Shown one piece after another: positions 7,856 to 12,910 of a DNA stretch of 14,416 nt. The stretch is from JAGVVZ01 sp964372465. GTDB taxonomy: Archaea; Aenigmatarchaeota; Aenigmatarchaeia; CG10238-14. Under the pieces are notes generated by a model. It was not told where the DNA came from, did not search any database, and worked only from the letters and a program-made list of their open reading frames with translations. The position numbers and the translations under genes are program-made. Numbering within the stretch: the stretch's first letter is position 1; each line of letters opens with the position of its first letter. Location: the NCBI GenBank assembly GCA_964372465.1, contig CAYJRA010000020.1, positions 1 through 14,416 on the forward strand, in the 5' to 3' direction.

Positions 7856-8551
7856 ATGCCACAAAATACAGGCTATTCCGGCAGTGTTATGAAAACAGTG
7901 CTAGCAGGAGTGTTTTTTGTACTGATTTTGAACTCAATCTTAGCATTATTGCCTGATAATAAGATAGCAGAAAAAGCAACCACAACTACCAAAATTGAAA
8001 ACAGGCCAACAATAGGGAATGAAGGAGCTAAGAATTTAGTAAGTGCGGACGACGACCCATTCAAGGGCGAAGCAAACGCCAGCGTTACAATGGTGGAATT
8101 TGGAAACTATAACTGCGTTTTTTGCGCCAAATTTAATAAGGAGATATTACCTCAGCTGCAGGAAAAATACATAGATACAGGCAAAGTTAGGTTCGTGTTC
8201 AGAGACTTCCCGTCAACAAAATACAAATATTCTTTCAAGGCGGCTGAGGCATCTGAATGTGCTGACGAACAAGGCAAGTTTTGGGAATATCATGACATGC
8301 TGTTTGAAAACACAACTAACATGACGCCTCAGAGATTTGCTGAGATAGGAAAAGAGTTAAGTCTTAACGCGACACAGTTTGATGATTGCTTAAATTCCGG
8401 CGAAAAAAGCCGGGAAGTTCAGAAAGATGTTCAGGATGGGTTGAGCTATGCGGTGGATGGGGCACCGACATTCTTTGTAAACGGGAAAATATTAGAGGGA
8501 CCGCAACCTTATCACGTTTTTGAGAAAGTCATTGAAGATGGATTGAAATAA
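7856..8551 (+). CDS. Membrane-anchored DsbA/BdbD-like thiol-disulfide oxidoreductase
   Basis: A thioredoxin-fold protein (DsbA_3/Thioredoxin_4 type) that introduces or exchanges disulfides outside the membrane. 231 residues: one hydrophobic segment at about 13-32, a Thr-rich linker, then the catalytic domain with active site C87-V-F-C90 in FGNYNCVFC, the family's FRDFP motif, an inserted helical region, and the cis-proline loop GAPTFFVNG (P204). Start ATG 7856: TTTATAAATTTTATT (7819-7833) lies about 25-30 bases upstream of a leaderless start; the ATG at 7848 is out of frame. It ends one base from the convergent tag gene. Likely clients include cysteine-bearing envelope proteins such as those coded at 3139 and 10849. 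Confidence 0.92.
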   Translation: MPQNTGYSGSVMKTVLAGVFFVLILNSILALLPDNKIAEKATTTTKIENRPTIGNEGAKNLVSADDDPFKGEANASVTMVEFGNYNCVFCAKFNKEILPQLQEKYIDTGKVRFVFRDFPSTKYKYSFKAAEASECADEQGKFWEYHDMLFENTTNMTPQRFAEIGKELSLNATQFDDCLNSGEKSREVQKDVQDGLSYAVDGAPTFFVNGKILEGPQPYHVFEKVIEDGLK

Positions 8552-8552
8552 A

Positions 8553-9128
8553 TTAGTTCTTTTCTCTTGACAATTCTTTGTACCTGAAACAATTTACAAC
8601 ATGGTCGTTCACCATGCCTATGCCTTGCATAAAGGCATAGCAAATTGTTGAACCCACGAATTTGAAGCCTCTTTCTGTCAATCCTTTGCTCATTGCATCA
8701 GAATGAGGTGTTTTTGCAGGGATTTGATCTAAGTTTTTCCACGAGTTTATTTTTGTTTTTCCACCAACGAAATTCCATATAAAAGTGTCAAAACTACCAA
8801 AATCCTTTTGGATTTGTAAAAATCTTTCAGCATTTATTATTGTGGCATTTATTTTCAGGCGATTACGAATAATGCTGCTGTCGGAAAGAAGTTTGTCTAT
8901 TTTTTTCTGACCGTATTTTGCTATTTTATTTTGGTTAAAATTATCAAACGCTTTCCTGAAATTCTCTCTTTTGTTGAGTATGGTTGACCAGCTTAGTCCG
9001 GCTTGAAATGTATCTAACACCAAAAATTCAAATAATTTTTGATCATCATGCAATGGCGCACCCCATTCTTTATCGTGGTAATCTATCATTGACTGAGTGC
9101 CTAAACACCATTTGCATCTGGCTTTCAT
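8553..9128 (-). CDS. tag: DNA-3-methyladenine glycosylase I (TAG)
   Basis: Removes 3-methyladenine from alkylated DNA as the first step of base excision repair. 191 residues, close to the usual 185-190. The zinc snap of the family is complete: C5 and H18 at the N terminus (YHDKEWG), H176 and C180 at the C terminus. FQAGLSWSTILNKRENF (41-57) is the family core with W47. At the 3-methyladenine-contacting Glu (E38 in E. coli) this protein has Asp (D39), a conservative change. The frame continues upstream through the tRNA-Ile gene to 9272, but homology starts at the ATG 9128, which gives the zinc Cys its normal distance. The start is 20 bases below the 3' end of tRNA-Ile, so the two may share a transcript. 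Confidence 0.95.
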   Translation of the reverse strand: MKARCKWCLGTQSMIDYHDKEWGAPLHDDQKLFEFLVLDTFQAGLSWSTILNKRENFRKAFDNFNQNKIAKYGQKKIDKLLSDSSIIRNRLKINATIINAERFLQIQKDFGSFDTFIWNFVGGKTKINSWKNLDQIPAKTPHSDAMSKGLTERGFKFVGSTICYAFMQGIGMVNDHVVNCFRYKELSREKN

Positions 9129-9176
9129 TTTTAATAACCCTGATAAAATGGGCCCCGTGAGATTCGAACTCACGAC

Positions 9177-9197
9177 CGTTCCCGGAAATTTTATTTT
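9177..9197 (-). other. tRNA-Ile intron 3 (20-21 bases, variable loop)
   Basis: Between the anticodon stem (ends 9200) and the T stem (begins 9173) there are 26 bases where tRNA-Ile has 5. Removing 9197-9177 leaves AGGTC. A BHB-based alternative removes 9199-9180: CCG pairs with CGG (9184-9182), bulges AGA and GAA, inner helix GAAA/TTTC; this leaves ACGGTC. The edges are therefore uncertain by a few bases. Confidence 0.6.
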
Positions 9198-9205
9198 CTC
9201 TCGGT

Positions 9206-9217
9206 GTCTGCCTGGCT
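9206..9217 (-). other. tRNA-Ile intron 2 (12 bases, canonical position 37/38)
   Basis: The two halves of the anticodon stem, CTCGG and CCGAG, are separated by 12 bases more than a 7-base loop. CTG (C32-G34) pairs with intron CAG (9210-9208), with an A-G mismatch as the fourth pair; bulges TAA and ACA cut after their second bases restore the loop CTGATAA. Confidence 0.8.
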
Positions 9218-9243
9218 TATCAGCCGAGTGCTCCAACCAGACT

Positions 9244-9274
9244 TTTAGCCACAAACTCCAAACAGAGCTCATGT
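9244..9274 (-). other. tRNA-Ile intron 1 (31 bases, position 13/14, D arm)
   Basis: Exon TAGC (9280-9277) pairs with intron GCTA (9249-9246) as the 4-bp central helix; three-base bulges TTA and AAA flank it; inside, CATGAGCTC pairs with GAGTTTGTG (9 bp with wobbles) around a 6-base loop. Cutting each bulge after its second base gives TAGCTT+AGTCTGG, the standard archaeal D-arm sequence. The outer helix is only one pair, so this is a relaxed BHB. Confidence 0.75.
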
Positions 9275-9402
9275 AAGCTAGGGGCCCCTTATATTCAGAT
9301 ATTTTGTTTTGTCAATAATAAAAACCTATTGAGAAATAGAAAAATAAAGAATATAAAGACGTTATTATCTAAAGTAACATTTTGCAATATATTTAATAGC
9401 TT

Positions 9403-9486
9403 GGGCCAGTGGATTAATGGCTAGATCGCCAGCTCCGCAAGCGTTTATTGCAATGGAGGCTAGGGGTTCAAATCCCCTCTGGTCCA
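9403..9486 (+). tRNA. trnA-CGC: tRNA-Ala(CGC) with an 11-base intron in the anticodon stem
   Basis: Acceptor GGGCCAG (9403-9409) pairs with CTGGTCC (9479-9485) and contains G3-U70, the identity mark of alanine tRNA; discriminator A9486, no encoded CCA. D arm GATT / AATGGCTA / GATC (9412-9427); T arm AGGGG / TTCAAAT / CCCCT (9462-9478). Removing 9443-9453 gives anticodon stem CCAGC/GCTGG with loop TCCGCAA, so the anticodon is CGC (Ala, codon GCG) at 9436-9438, in agreement with G3-U70. The mature length is 73. Position 33 is C instead of the almost universal U. A TATA-like AATATATTTAA lies just upstream (9387-9397). The gene is divergent from tRNA-Ile. Confidence 0.9.
9443..9453 (+). other. 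tRNA-Ala intron (11 bases, position 40/41)
   Basis: A textbook BHB: outer helix CTCC (9433-9436) with GGAG (9455-9458), central helix GCAA (9437-9440) with TTGC (9448-9451), bulges GCG and AAT. Cutting each bulge after its second base excises GTTTATTGCAA and restores a perfect 5-bp anticodon stem. The inner loop is only TTTA, so this is near the smallest intron such a fold allows. Confidence 0.85.
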
Positions 9487-9582
9487 ATTTTTTGAAAATC
9501 TACTTTATCAAGAGTGTTTTCCAGTTTTTGTTTTTAAGCAAAAGATTTATAACTATTCTTGTGATTTGTACTGTCCTGAATT

Positions 9583-9928
9583 AATGTTCTCCATGTAATT
9601 TTGTTTCTTTTTCATAAATTAATCACATATTCTTGTTATGCGATATGTGTATGCCTCTTTCTTTCAATACAGATCCCAATCTTACAGCACCCATATGCAA
9701 TCCATTATAACTGTCAATAACAATTTTCTTTTCTTCTTCTGTTATCCTTTTCGGTTTAGAGCCACATGGTTTCAGTACAGGATTATCTACACCATTGAAT
9801 CTTTTATGAATTCTTCTGACATGTCTCGGTGTTATTTTCTGTATCCTGGCTATCTGGTAAATGCTTAGATTCCTTTTATCAACTTCTCTTACAATCCATC
9901 TGATCTTTCTTTTGTTTAACTTCAGCAT
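9583..9928 (-). pseudogene. Truncated IS481-like transposase (N-terminal HTH part)
   Basis: The open frame 9928-9623 codes 101 residues of a transposase N terminus: a basic helix-turn-helix (SIYQIARIQKITPRHVRRIH at about 21-40), a linker, then a second HTH-like segment (ITEEEKKIVIDSY...GAVRLGSVLKERGIHISHNK). IS481-type transposases continue into a DDE integrase domain; here a stop comes after HNKNM. Just past it, in the same frame, YEKE...LHGEH (about 9605-9583) weakly resembles the YERxHS...H segment at the start of the catalytic domain, suggesting an internal deletion. No DDE domain, partner ORF or clear terminal inverted repeats remain. It is dead, and lies 137 bases from the 3' end of tRNA-Ala, at the edge of the accessory region. 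Confidence 0.75.
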
Positions 9929-9973
9929 ATGATATGCTGGTTTTGTTTAATCTTCTATGCATGCTAAATAAAT

Positions 9974-10132
9974 CTAAAATTTAATAGCACGTTTTGTGAT
10001 TTCAATATTACAGCTATTGTGTTCTTTGCACCAATTCTGACATTTTTCAGCTAAATTTATTTTTTCATATGAGAATCCACATTCTTCGCAAACAAAATAT
10101 TTTTTATTATTTTTAATTTCTTCTTTTACCAT
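9974..10132 (-). CDS. 52-residue zinc-ribbon-like protein
   Basis: MVKEEIKNNKKYFVC opens a small protein with C15-x2-C18 (VCEECGFSY), then C31, C35, H38 and C41 in AEKCQNWCKEHNSCN, ending KRAIKF. CxxC followed by CxxxC and CxxHxxC offers four or more ligands for one zinc or other soft metal. I have the impression of similar short archaeal proteins, but know no function. A TATA-like GTTATAAAAAA (about 10165-10177, minus strand) and AAGGA 5-9 bases before the ATG support real expression. It lies downstream of the HxlR gene on the same strand, 84 bases away, with its own promoter. Confidence 0.7.
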   Translation of the reverse strand: MVKEEIKNNKKYFVCEECGFSYEKINLAEKCQNWCKEHNSCNIEITKRAIKF

Positions 10133-10216
10133 ATTTGATTCCTTAGTTGTTTATTTCTATTTATTATTTTTTATAACAACTATAAATTTCATTGATTTCC
10201 AAATATTATACAAATT

Positions 10217-10579
10217 TCATAGGGATTTTGACTCCACAAAACTGTACAGAGGTAAAACAGCTTCTTTGAGTTTCTTACCTTTTATTGTCAGCGAATATTC
10301 AACATGCGGTGGTTTCTCTGGGAAAGTTTTACGTGATATTAAATTATGTTCCTCAAGATCTTTTAGTCTTTCTGATAATGTTTTTTGAGTTATACCATCA
10401 ATACGTCTTAGCAAGTCGTTGAATCTTAAAACGCCAAAATTACCAATTGTTACTATTATAGTTAGTGTCCATTTCTTGCAAAGAAAACTAGCCACTTGTT
10501 CCAATGGTTTAGGACAATATCCATTACCCGCCATTTTACATTCATTATTAGTTACATTATAGAAACTAGTTTCTATCAT
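10217..10579 (-). CDS. HxlR-family winged-helix transcription regulator
   Basis: 120 residues from the ATG at 10579. The HxlR signature is clear: CPKPLEQVASFLCKKWTLTI (22-41), the LRFNDLLRRIDGITQKTLSERLKDLEE recognition-helix region, and the wing with PPHVEYSLTIKGKKL. Family members bind DNA as dimers and often sense thiol-reactive compounds through the conserved Cys in the CP motif; here that is C22, with C14 and C34 nearby. The longer GTG start at 10591 is possible, but AGGTG sits 9-14 bases before the ATG. It is divergent from the Cys-rich peptide gene, and a perfect palindrome covers its first codons, suggesting autoregulation. Sensing of metal or electrophiles by the cysteines is inference. 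Confidence 0.92.
   Translation of the reverse strand: MIETSFYNVTNNECKMAGNGYCPKPLEQVASFLCKKWTLTIIVTIGNFGVLRFNDLLRRIDGITQKTLSERLKDLEEHNLISRKTFPEKPPHVEYSLTIKGKKLKEAVLPLYSFVESKSL
10559..10576. promoter_or_regulatory. 18-bp perfect palindrome, probable HxlR operator 1
   Basis: ATAGAAACTAGTTTCTAT is its own reverse complement over all 18 bases. It overlaps codons 2-7 of the HxlR gene, just inside the start, where a bound dimer would block initiation or elongation. Confidence 0.7.
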
Positions 10580-10613
10580 GAAACTGTTCACCTTATATTT
10601 TTTATTGATTAAT

Positions 10614-10623
10614 AGTATATAAA
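10614..10623. promoter_or_regulatory. Shared TATA region between the HxlR and Cys-rich genes
   Basis: AGTATATAAA reads as a TATA box in both directions. On the plus strand it predicts a start near 10640-10645, just before the peptide's GGAGGTG; on the minus strand a start near 10592, at the HxlR start codon. Confidence 0.55.
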
Positions 10624-10640
10624 AGAAACTATTTGAGTAT
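10624..10640. promoter_or_regulatory. Second, imperfect HxlR operator copy
   Basis: AGAAACTA-TTTGAGTAT repeats the left half AGAAACTA of the 18-bp palindrome exactly and its right half loosely. It starts 63 bp from the first copy (about six helical turns) and lies between the TATA box and start codon of the Cys-rich gene, a repressing position. Confidence 0.5.
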
Positions 10641-10654
10641 TGGAGGTGAAAAAT

Positions 10655-10783
10655 ATGAAGAAAACCTGTTGTAGTAATGGTGTATGTCCCACTTGTGACT
10701 GTTGTATTTGTATTTGCACCAAAGAATTAAAGAAAAATTTGACACCAGAGGCTAGAAAGTTGCTTTTGAAAGCACTTTCATGA
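10655..10783 (+). CDS. 42-residue Cys-rich peptide, metallothionein-like
   Basis: Eight cysteines crowd residues 5-21: CC at 5-6, C11, C14, CC at 16-17, C19 and C21. The rest is a short basic helix, TPEARKLLLKALS, at the end. There is no signal peptide, so the protein stays in the cytosol. The CC, CxxC and CxC spacings are those of metallothioneins and copper/zinc cluster peptides, although it is not one of the named families I know. Reality as a gene is supported by the strongest ribosome binding site in the window (GGAGGTG, 10642-10648, 6 bases before ATG), a TATA box at 10614-10623, and a divergent HxlR gene with two operator-like sites. It could also be an iron-sulfur or zinc-cluster regulator partner. 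Confidence 0.8.
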   Translation: MKKTCCSNGVCPTCDCCICICTKELKKNLTPEARKLLLKALS

Positions 10784-10787
10784 ATTA

Positions 10788-10830
10788 GTTTTTGGTTGAA
10801 TGTTTTTGACTTTCTTGATATTTTGTTAAT
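10788..10830 (+). terminator. T-rich termination region between convergent genes
   Basis: Repeated T runs (TTTTTGG, TTTTTGAC, TTTTGTTAAT) follow the Cys-rich gene without a hairpin, the usual form of archaeal intrinsic termination. The stretch separates it from the convergent operon ending at 10849. Confidence 0.4.
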
Positions 10831-10848
10831 ATTCTAGACATAACATTC

Positions 10849-11592
10849 TTAATGATTTTTAGCAAAATTTGTAATTGAGTTAAATTGCTGTGTCAAATCA
10901 GTTTCGCTACCATAAGAGATCAGAATTTTGTCCAAGTCTTTGAACACGTAATTCTCATATTGATTATTCGATTTTTCATTGACATAAAATTTTAATGTAT
11001 TTTTATCATCATTACAGAATTTTTTTCCATTATCTAATACTAAACATTCCTTGCTTAGATTCATACCAATACTATCAAAAAATATCCATAAAGGTACACC
11101 TGTAGCGTGCATATGAATCACGTCTCCAGTTTTTTCTGGAGGTGGATTTCCAGAATCTACATGAATAAAGCTACTAACACTTAGTTCTTTTCTCATTCTA
11201 TCCATATGCGCTTTGTCGGAAAAATCTATCTGTTCACCATTTATATAAACTTTCCAGTCTGCATGCATATGTTGAGAACCAAGTATGCCTATAGTTGATC
11301 GTGAATCCATATTGCATTGTAGTTGCCCAGAAGATATACACATATCAACCGGCATGCCACAAACGTCACATTTACCATCATTATTTTTATCCATGAATTT
11401 TATTGCTAAGTCTTTATCATAAGAAGTCATTTGCATTAAAGAAGATTTTTGAGGAGTATTATCAACTTGCTTATTTTGAAATAAGAACAATCTGTATGTT
11501 GAAAATCCTACAACAGCAATAATTATTAAAACAAAAGCTAAGAACCCATATAAAATATATTTTTCATGAGTTTTTTCATTTGATTTTTTCAT
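10849..11592 (-). CDS. Membrane-anchored extracytoplasmic His/Cys-rich protein, probable metal binder
   Basis: 247 residues. A hydrophobic anchor at about 12-30 is followed by a linker, then an EF-hand-like loop D68-K-N-N-D-G-K-C-D76 running into CxxCGMPVDMC (C75, C78, C85) and C93. The main domain holds HMHADWKVYINGEQIDFS (H108, H110), FIHVDS (H144), IHMHATGVPLW (H160, H162), and C183/C193 around LDNGKKFC, and ends with NYVFKDLDKILISYG. I have seen similar HxH...HxHATG proteins in archaeal genomes but know no function. The paired HxH motifs and Met/Cys residues suit copper or zinc binding outside the cell. The start overlaps the upstream peptide's stop (ATGA, 11589-11592), with GGTGG as binding site. 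Last gene of a four-gene operon. Confidence 0.85.
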   Translation of the reverse strand: MKKSNEKTHEKYILYGFLAFVLIIIAVVGFSTYRLFLFQNKQVDNTPQKSSLMQMTSYDKDLAIKFMDKNNDGKCDVCGMPVDMCISSGQLQCNMDSRSTIGILGSQHMHADWKVYINGEQIDFSDKAHMDRMRKELSVSSFIHVDSGNPPPEKTGDVIHMHATGVPLWIFFDSIGMNLSKECLVLDNGKKFCNDDKNTLKFYVNEKSNNQYENYVFKDLDKILISYGSETDLTQQFNSITNFAKNH

Positions 11593-11681
11593 TTTAAACC
11601 ACCTATTATCCCTATTATACTAACCACTAATACAATTACATTAACTATAAGCCAAAGCCAATCTTTCTTTGTTTTTTTCAT
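11589..11681 (-). CDS. 30-residue single-pass membrane peptide
   Basis: MKKTKKDWLWLIVNVIVLVV is followed by SIIGIIGGLK: a positively charged start, one hydrophobic helix at about 8-28, and a glycine-rich end. The peptide lies in a 106-base gap between two operon genes, begins 17 bases after the upstream stop, and its TGA overlaps the downstream ATG (ATGA), so the next gene is translated through it. It may be a small subunit of the envelope complex or mainly a coupling leader. No family is recognised. Confidence 0.6.
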   Translation of the reverse strand: MKKTKKDWLWLIVNVIVLVVSIIGIIGGLK

Positions 11682-11698
11682 TTTTATCTCTAGTATCA

Positions 11699-12214
11699 TT
11701 AGGACGTATCCACATTAGGACCATACGGGTGAATTAATTTCCAACCAGGCATGTTGTCATTCTGTCTAAATTTTAGACTAAATTTATCACTAAAATTTTG
11801 TTTACTTCCATCGGATAAAGTGAACTCAACAGAATAAGCAACAACAGCATAAGTACCGTCATTAGATTCCTCCTCTATATTAATTATTTTAACGTCTTCT
11901 ATTCCTTGAGAATTTGCAAAATTACTGAATGTAGTTAAGTCTTTAGCACTTGAATCTATTTTTTTAAATCCATCTGAAATAGTTTCGTACATTCTAGGCC
12001 AGTTCTTTTCTTTCCAAGAGCCGAAATATTGTTTAACAACATCTCTTGGTTCGTTTGAAAGATTATTTTCTGTATTGGTTCGTTGTTGCGTATTGAACAT
12101 AAAATTTATGATATTGGTGTTTCGAAAGCTTTGAGCAATTATCAAATAAAAAGCAACCACAGATATAACTATTGAAATCCATAAAAATAATGATTTTTCT
12201 TTTTTCTTTTTCAT
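11699..12214 (-). CDS. Membrane-anchored NTF2-like domain protein
   Basis: 171 residues from ATG 12214; AGAGGT 7-12 bases before this ATG favours it over the in-frame ATG at 12250. KKKKEK and one hydrophobic helix (about 8-27) anchor it with the C-terminal part outside. The outer domain begins VVKQYFGSWKEKNWPRMYETI, with later FSLKFRQNDNMPGWKLIHPYG; this helix-then-curved-sheet pattern, ending in WKLIHP, is typical of NTF2-like/DUF4878-type lipoprotein and anchor domains, which bind small ligands or act as scaffold. No cysteines and no catalytic residues stand out. Second in the operon, 55 bases after the CPVC membrane protein. Confidence 0.8.
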   Translation of the reverse strand: MKKKKEKSLFLWISIVISVVAFYLIIAQSFRNTNIINFMFNTQQRTNTENNLSNEPRDVVKQYFGSWKEKNWPRMYETISDGFKKIDSSAKDLTTFSNFANSQGIEDVKIINIEEESNDGTYAVVAYSVEFTLSDGSKQNFSDKFSLKFRQNDNMPGWKLIHPYGPNVDTS

Positions 12215-12269
12215 TGATTTACCTCTATTTTGATAAAAATTTTCTATCATCTTTTAATTGTTTTATTCT

Positions 12270-12788
12270 TCATGTTTTTGATATTATACAATATGGACAG
12301 GTTTTTGTATACAATGAATAAGCAGTGACGTAAAGGCTAATTCCTAATAGCATTAAGCTAAATAATCTGATATAATTTGCATATGGGACTAGGAAACCCA
12401 GAGGTAAAACCAATGAAGATCCAAAACCAATAACAGTTAATGCTTGACATACTGGACACACAGTGCCAATTATTCCAGTAAATAAACCACTTGATCCGCT
12501 AACACCGCTACTTGTCGGAATCATGTGTGTTTTATATTTTAAAAGAGGAATTAGTAGGCCTAAAATTAAAGAAGGAAGTACAATATAAAAAACATCTGTG
12601 AAATTAATAGGATTCATTCTTATAATACCAACGTTAAAAAGTGGTATTTTAAATAATCCATATAAAAATGAAAAGAAAACCATTGAAAGTAAAAAACTTC
12701 CTATTGCAACTTCTTTGTACGGATCTTTTTTTAGTATATACACATTGTAATTTAAAACTTCATAAAAAATTTTTAATTTTCCTTTCAT
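12270..12788 (-). CDS. Polytopic membrane protein with CPVC and CPYC motifs
   Basis: 172 residues, four to five hydrophobic segments (about 27-47, 63-83, 100-110 merging into 116-136, 141-160). Two cysteine pairs stand out: C111-P-V-C114 at a membrane boundary after a Gly/Ser-rich stretch (SSGVSGSSGLFTGIIG), and C164-P-Y-C167 at the C terminus. CPxC in a membrane helix recalls metal-transport (MerT/MerC, copper ATPase CPC) or thiol-redox proteins, but I cannot place it in a family. It is the first gene of the minus-strand operon; the ATG has no Shine-Dalgarno, and a TATA-like GTTTATAAC (about 12813-12821, minus strand) suggests a nearly leaderless message. The upstream region is unusually rich in repeats. 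Confidence 0.82.
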   Translation of the reverse strand: MKGKLKIFYEVLNYNVYILKKDPYKEVAIGSFLLSMVFFSFLYGLFKIPLFNVGIIRMNPINFTDVFYIVLPSLILGLLIPLLKYKTHMIPTSSGVSGSSGLFTGIIGTVCPVCQALTVIGFGSSLVLPLGFLVPYANYIRLFSLMLLGISLYVTAYSLYTKTCPYCIISKT

Positions 12789-12813
12789 TTGAATACATCT
12801 TATTGTATTTAGT

Positions 12814-12849
12814 TATAAACATTTATAAACATTTACAAAAATTGTAAAT
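12814..12849. repeat. 10-bp tandem repeats and inverted repeat in the operon promoter
   Basis: TATAAACATT occurs twice back to back (12814-12833), followed by the degenerate TACAAAAATT. Overlapping this is a perfect inverted repeat, ATTTACAA (12831-12838), AAA, TTGTAAAT (12842-12849). It lies 26-61 bases upstream of the CPVC gene's ATG, so it overlaps the promoter and the region just upstream. Confidence 0.6.
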
Positions 12850-12852
12850 ATA

Positions 12853-12872
12853 AGTTTTTACTAGTTTTTACA
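12853..12872. repeat. Tandem 10-bp direct repeat AGTTTTTAC
   Basis: AGTTTTTACT then AGTTTTTACA, one helical turn apart. The core GTTTTTAC recurs at 13611-13618 ahead of the MerP-like gene, so it may be a binding site shared by the two transcription units. Confidence 0.45.
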
Positions 12873-12910
12873 AAACCCTAAATCTAAATCATTTGGTTTA
12901 ATTCAAATTT

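Larger units (their letters stand above)
9149..9287 (-). tRNA. trnI-GAU: tRNA-Ile(GAU) with three introns
   Basis: The acceptor arms GGGCCCC (9287-9281) and GGGGCCC (9156-9150) pair fully, followed by discriminator A9149 and no encoded CCA. T arm: GTGAG / TTCGAAT / CTCAC (9173-9157). Anticodon arm: CTCGG (9228-9224), loop CTGATAA, CCGAG (9204-9200); anticodon GAT at 9221-9219. The gene spans 139 bases, about 64 more than a tRNA-Ile. Removing 9274-9244, 9217-9206 and about 9197-9177 leaves a normal 75-base cloverleaf with D arm GCTT / AGTCTGGTTG / GAGC and variable loop AGGTC. Acceptor, T and anticodon arms are certain; the exact edges of the third intron are not. Confidence 0.9.

Noticed and set aside
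9129..9272. N-terminal extension of the 3-methyladenine glycosylase frame by 48 residues
   Set aside because: It runs straight through the tRNA-Ile gene; glycosylase homology and zinc ligand spacing begin at ATG 9128.
9428..9461. Reading the plus-strand tRNA as tRNA-Arg with anticodon CCG and no intron
   Set aside because: It gives no 3' anticodon stem and a pyrimidine at 37; the BHB excision gives a perfect stem, and G3-U70 says alanine.
12814..12872. CRISPR-like array from the regularly spaced short repeats
   Set aside because: Units are 10 bp with no unique spacers; they fit promoter operators.
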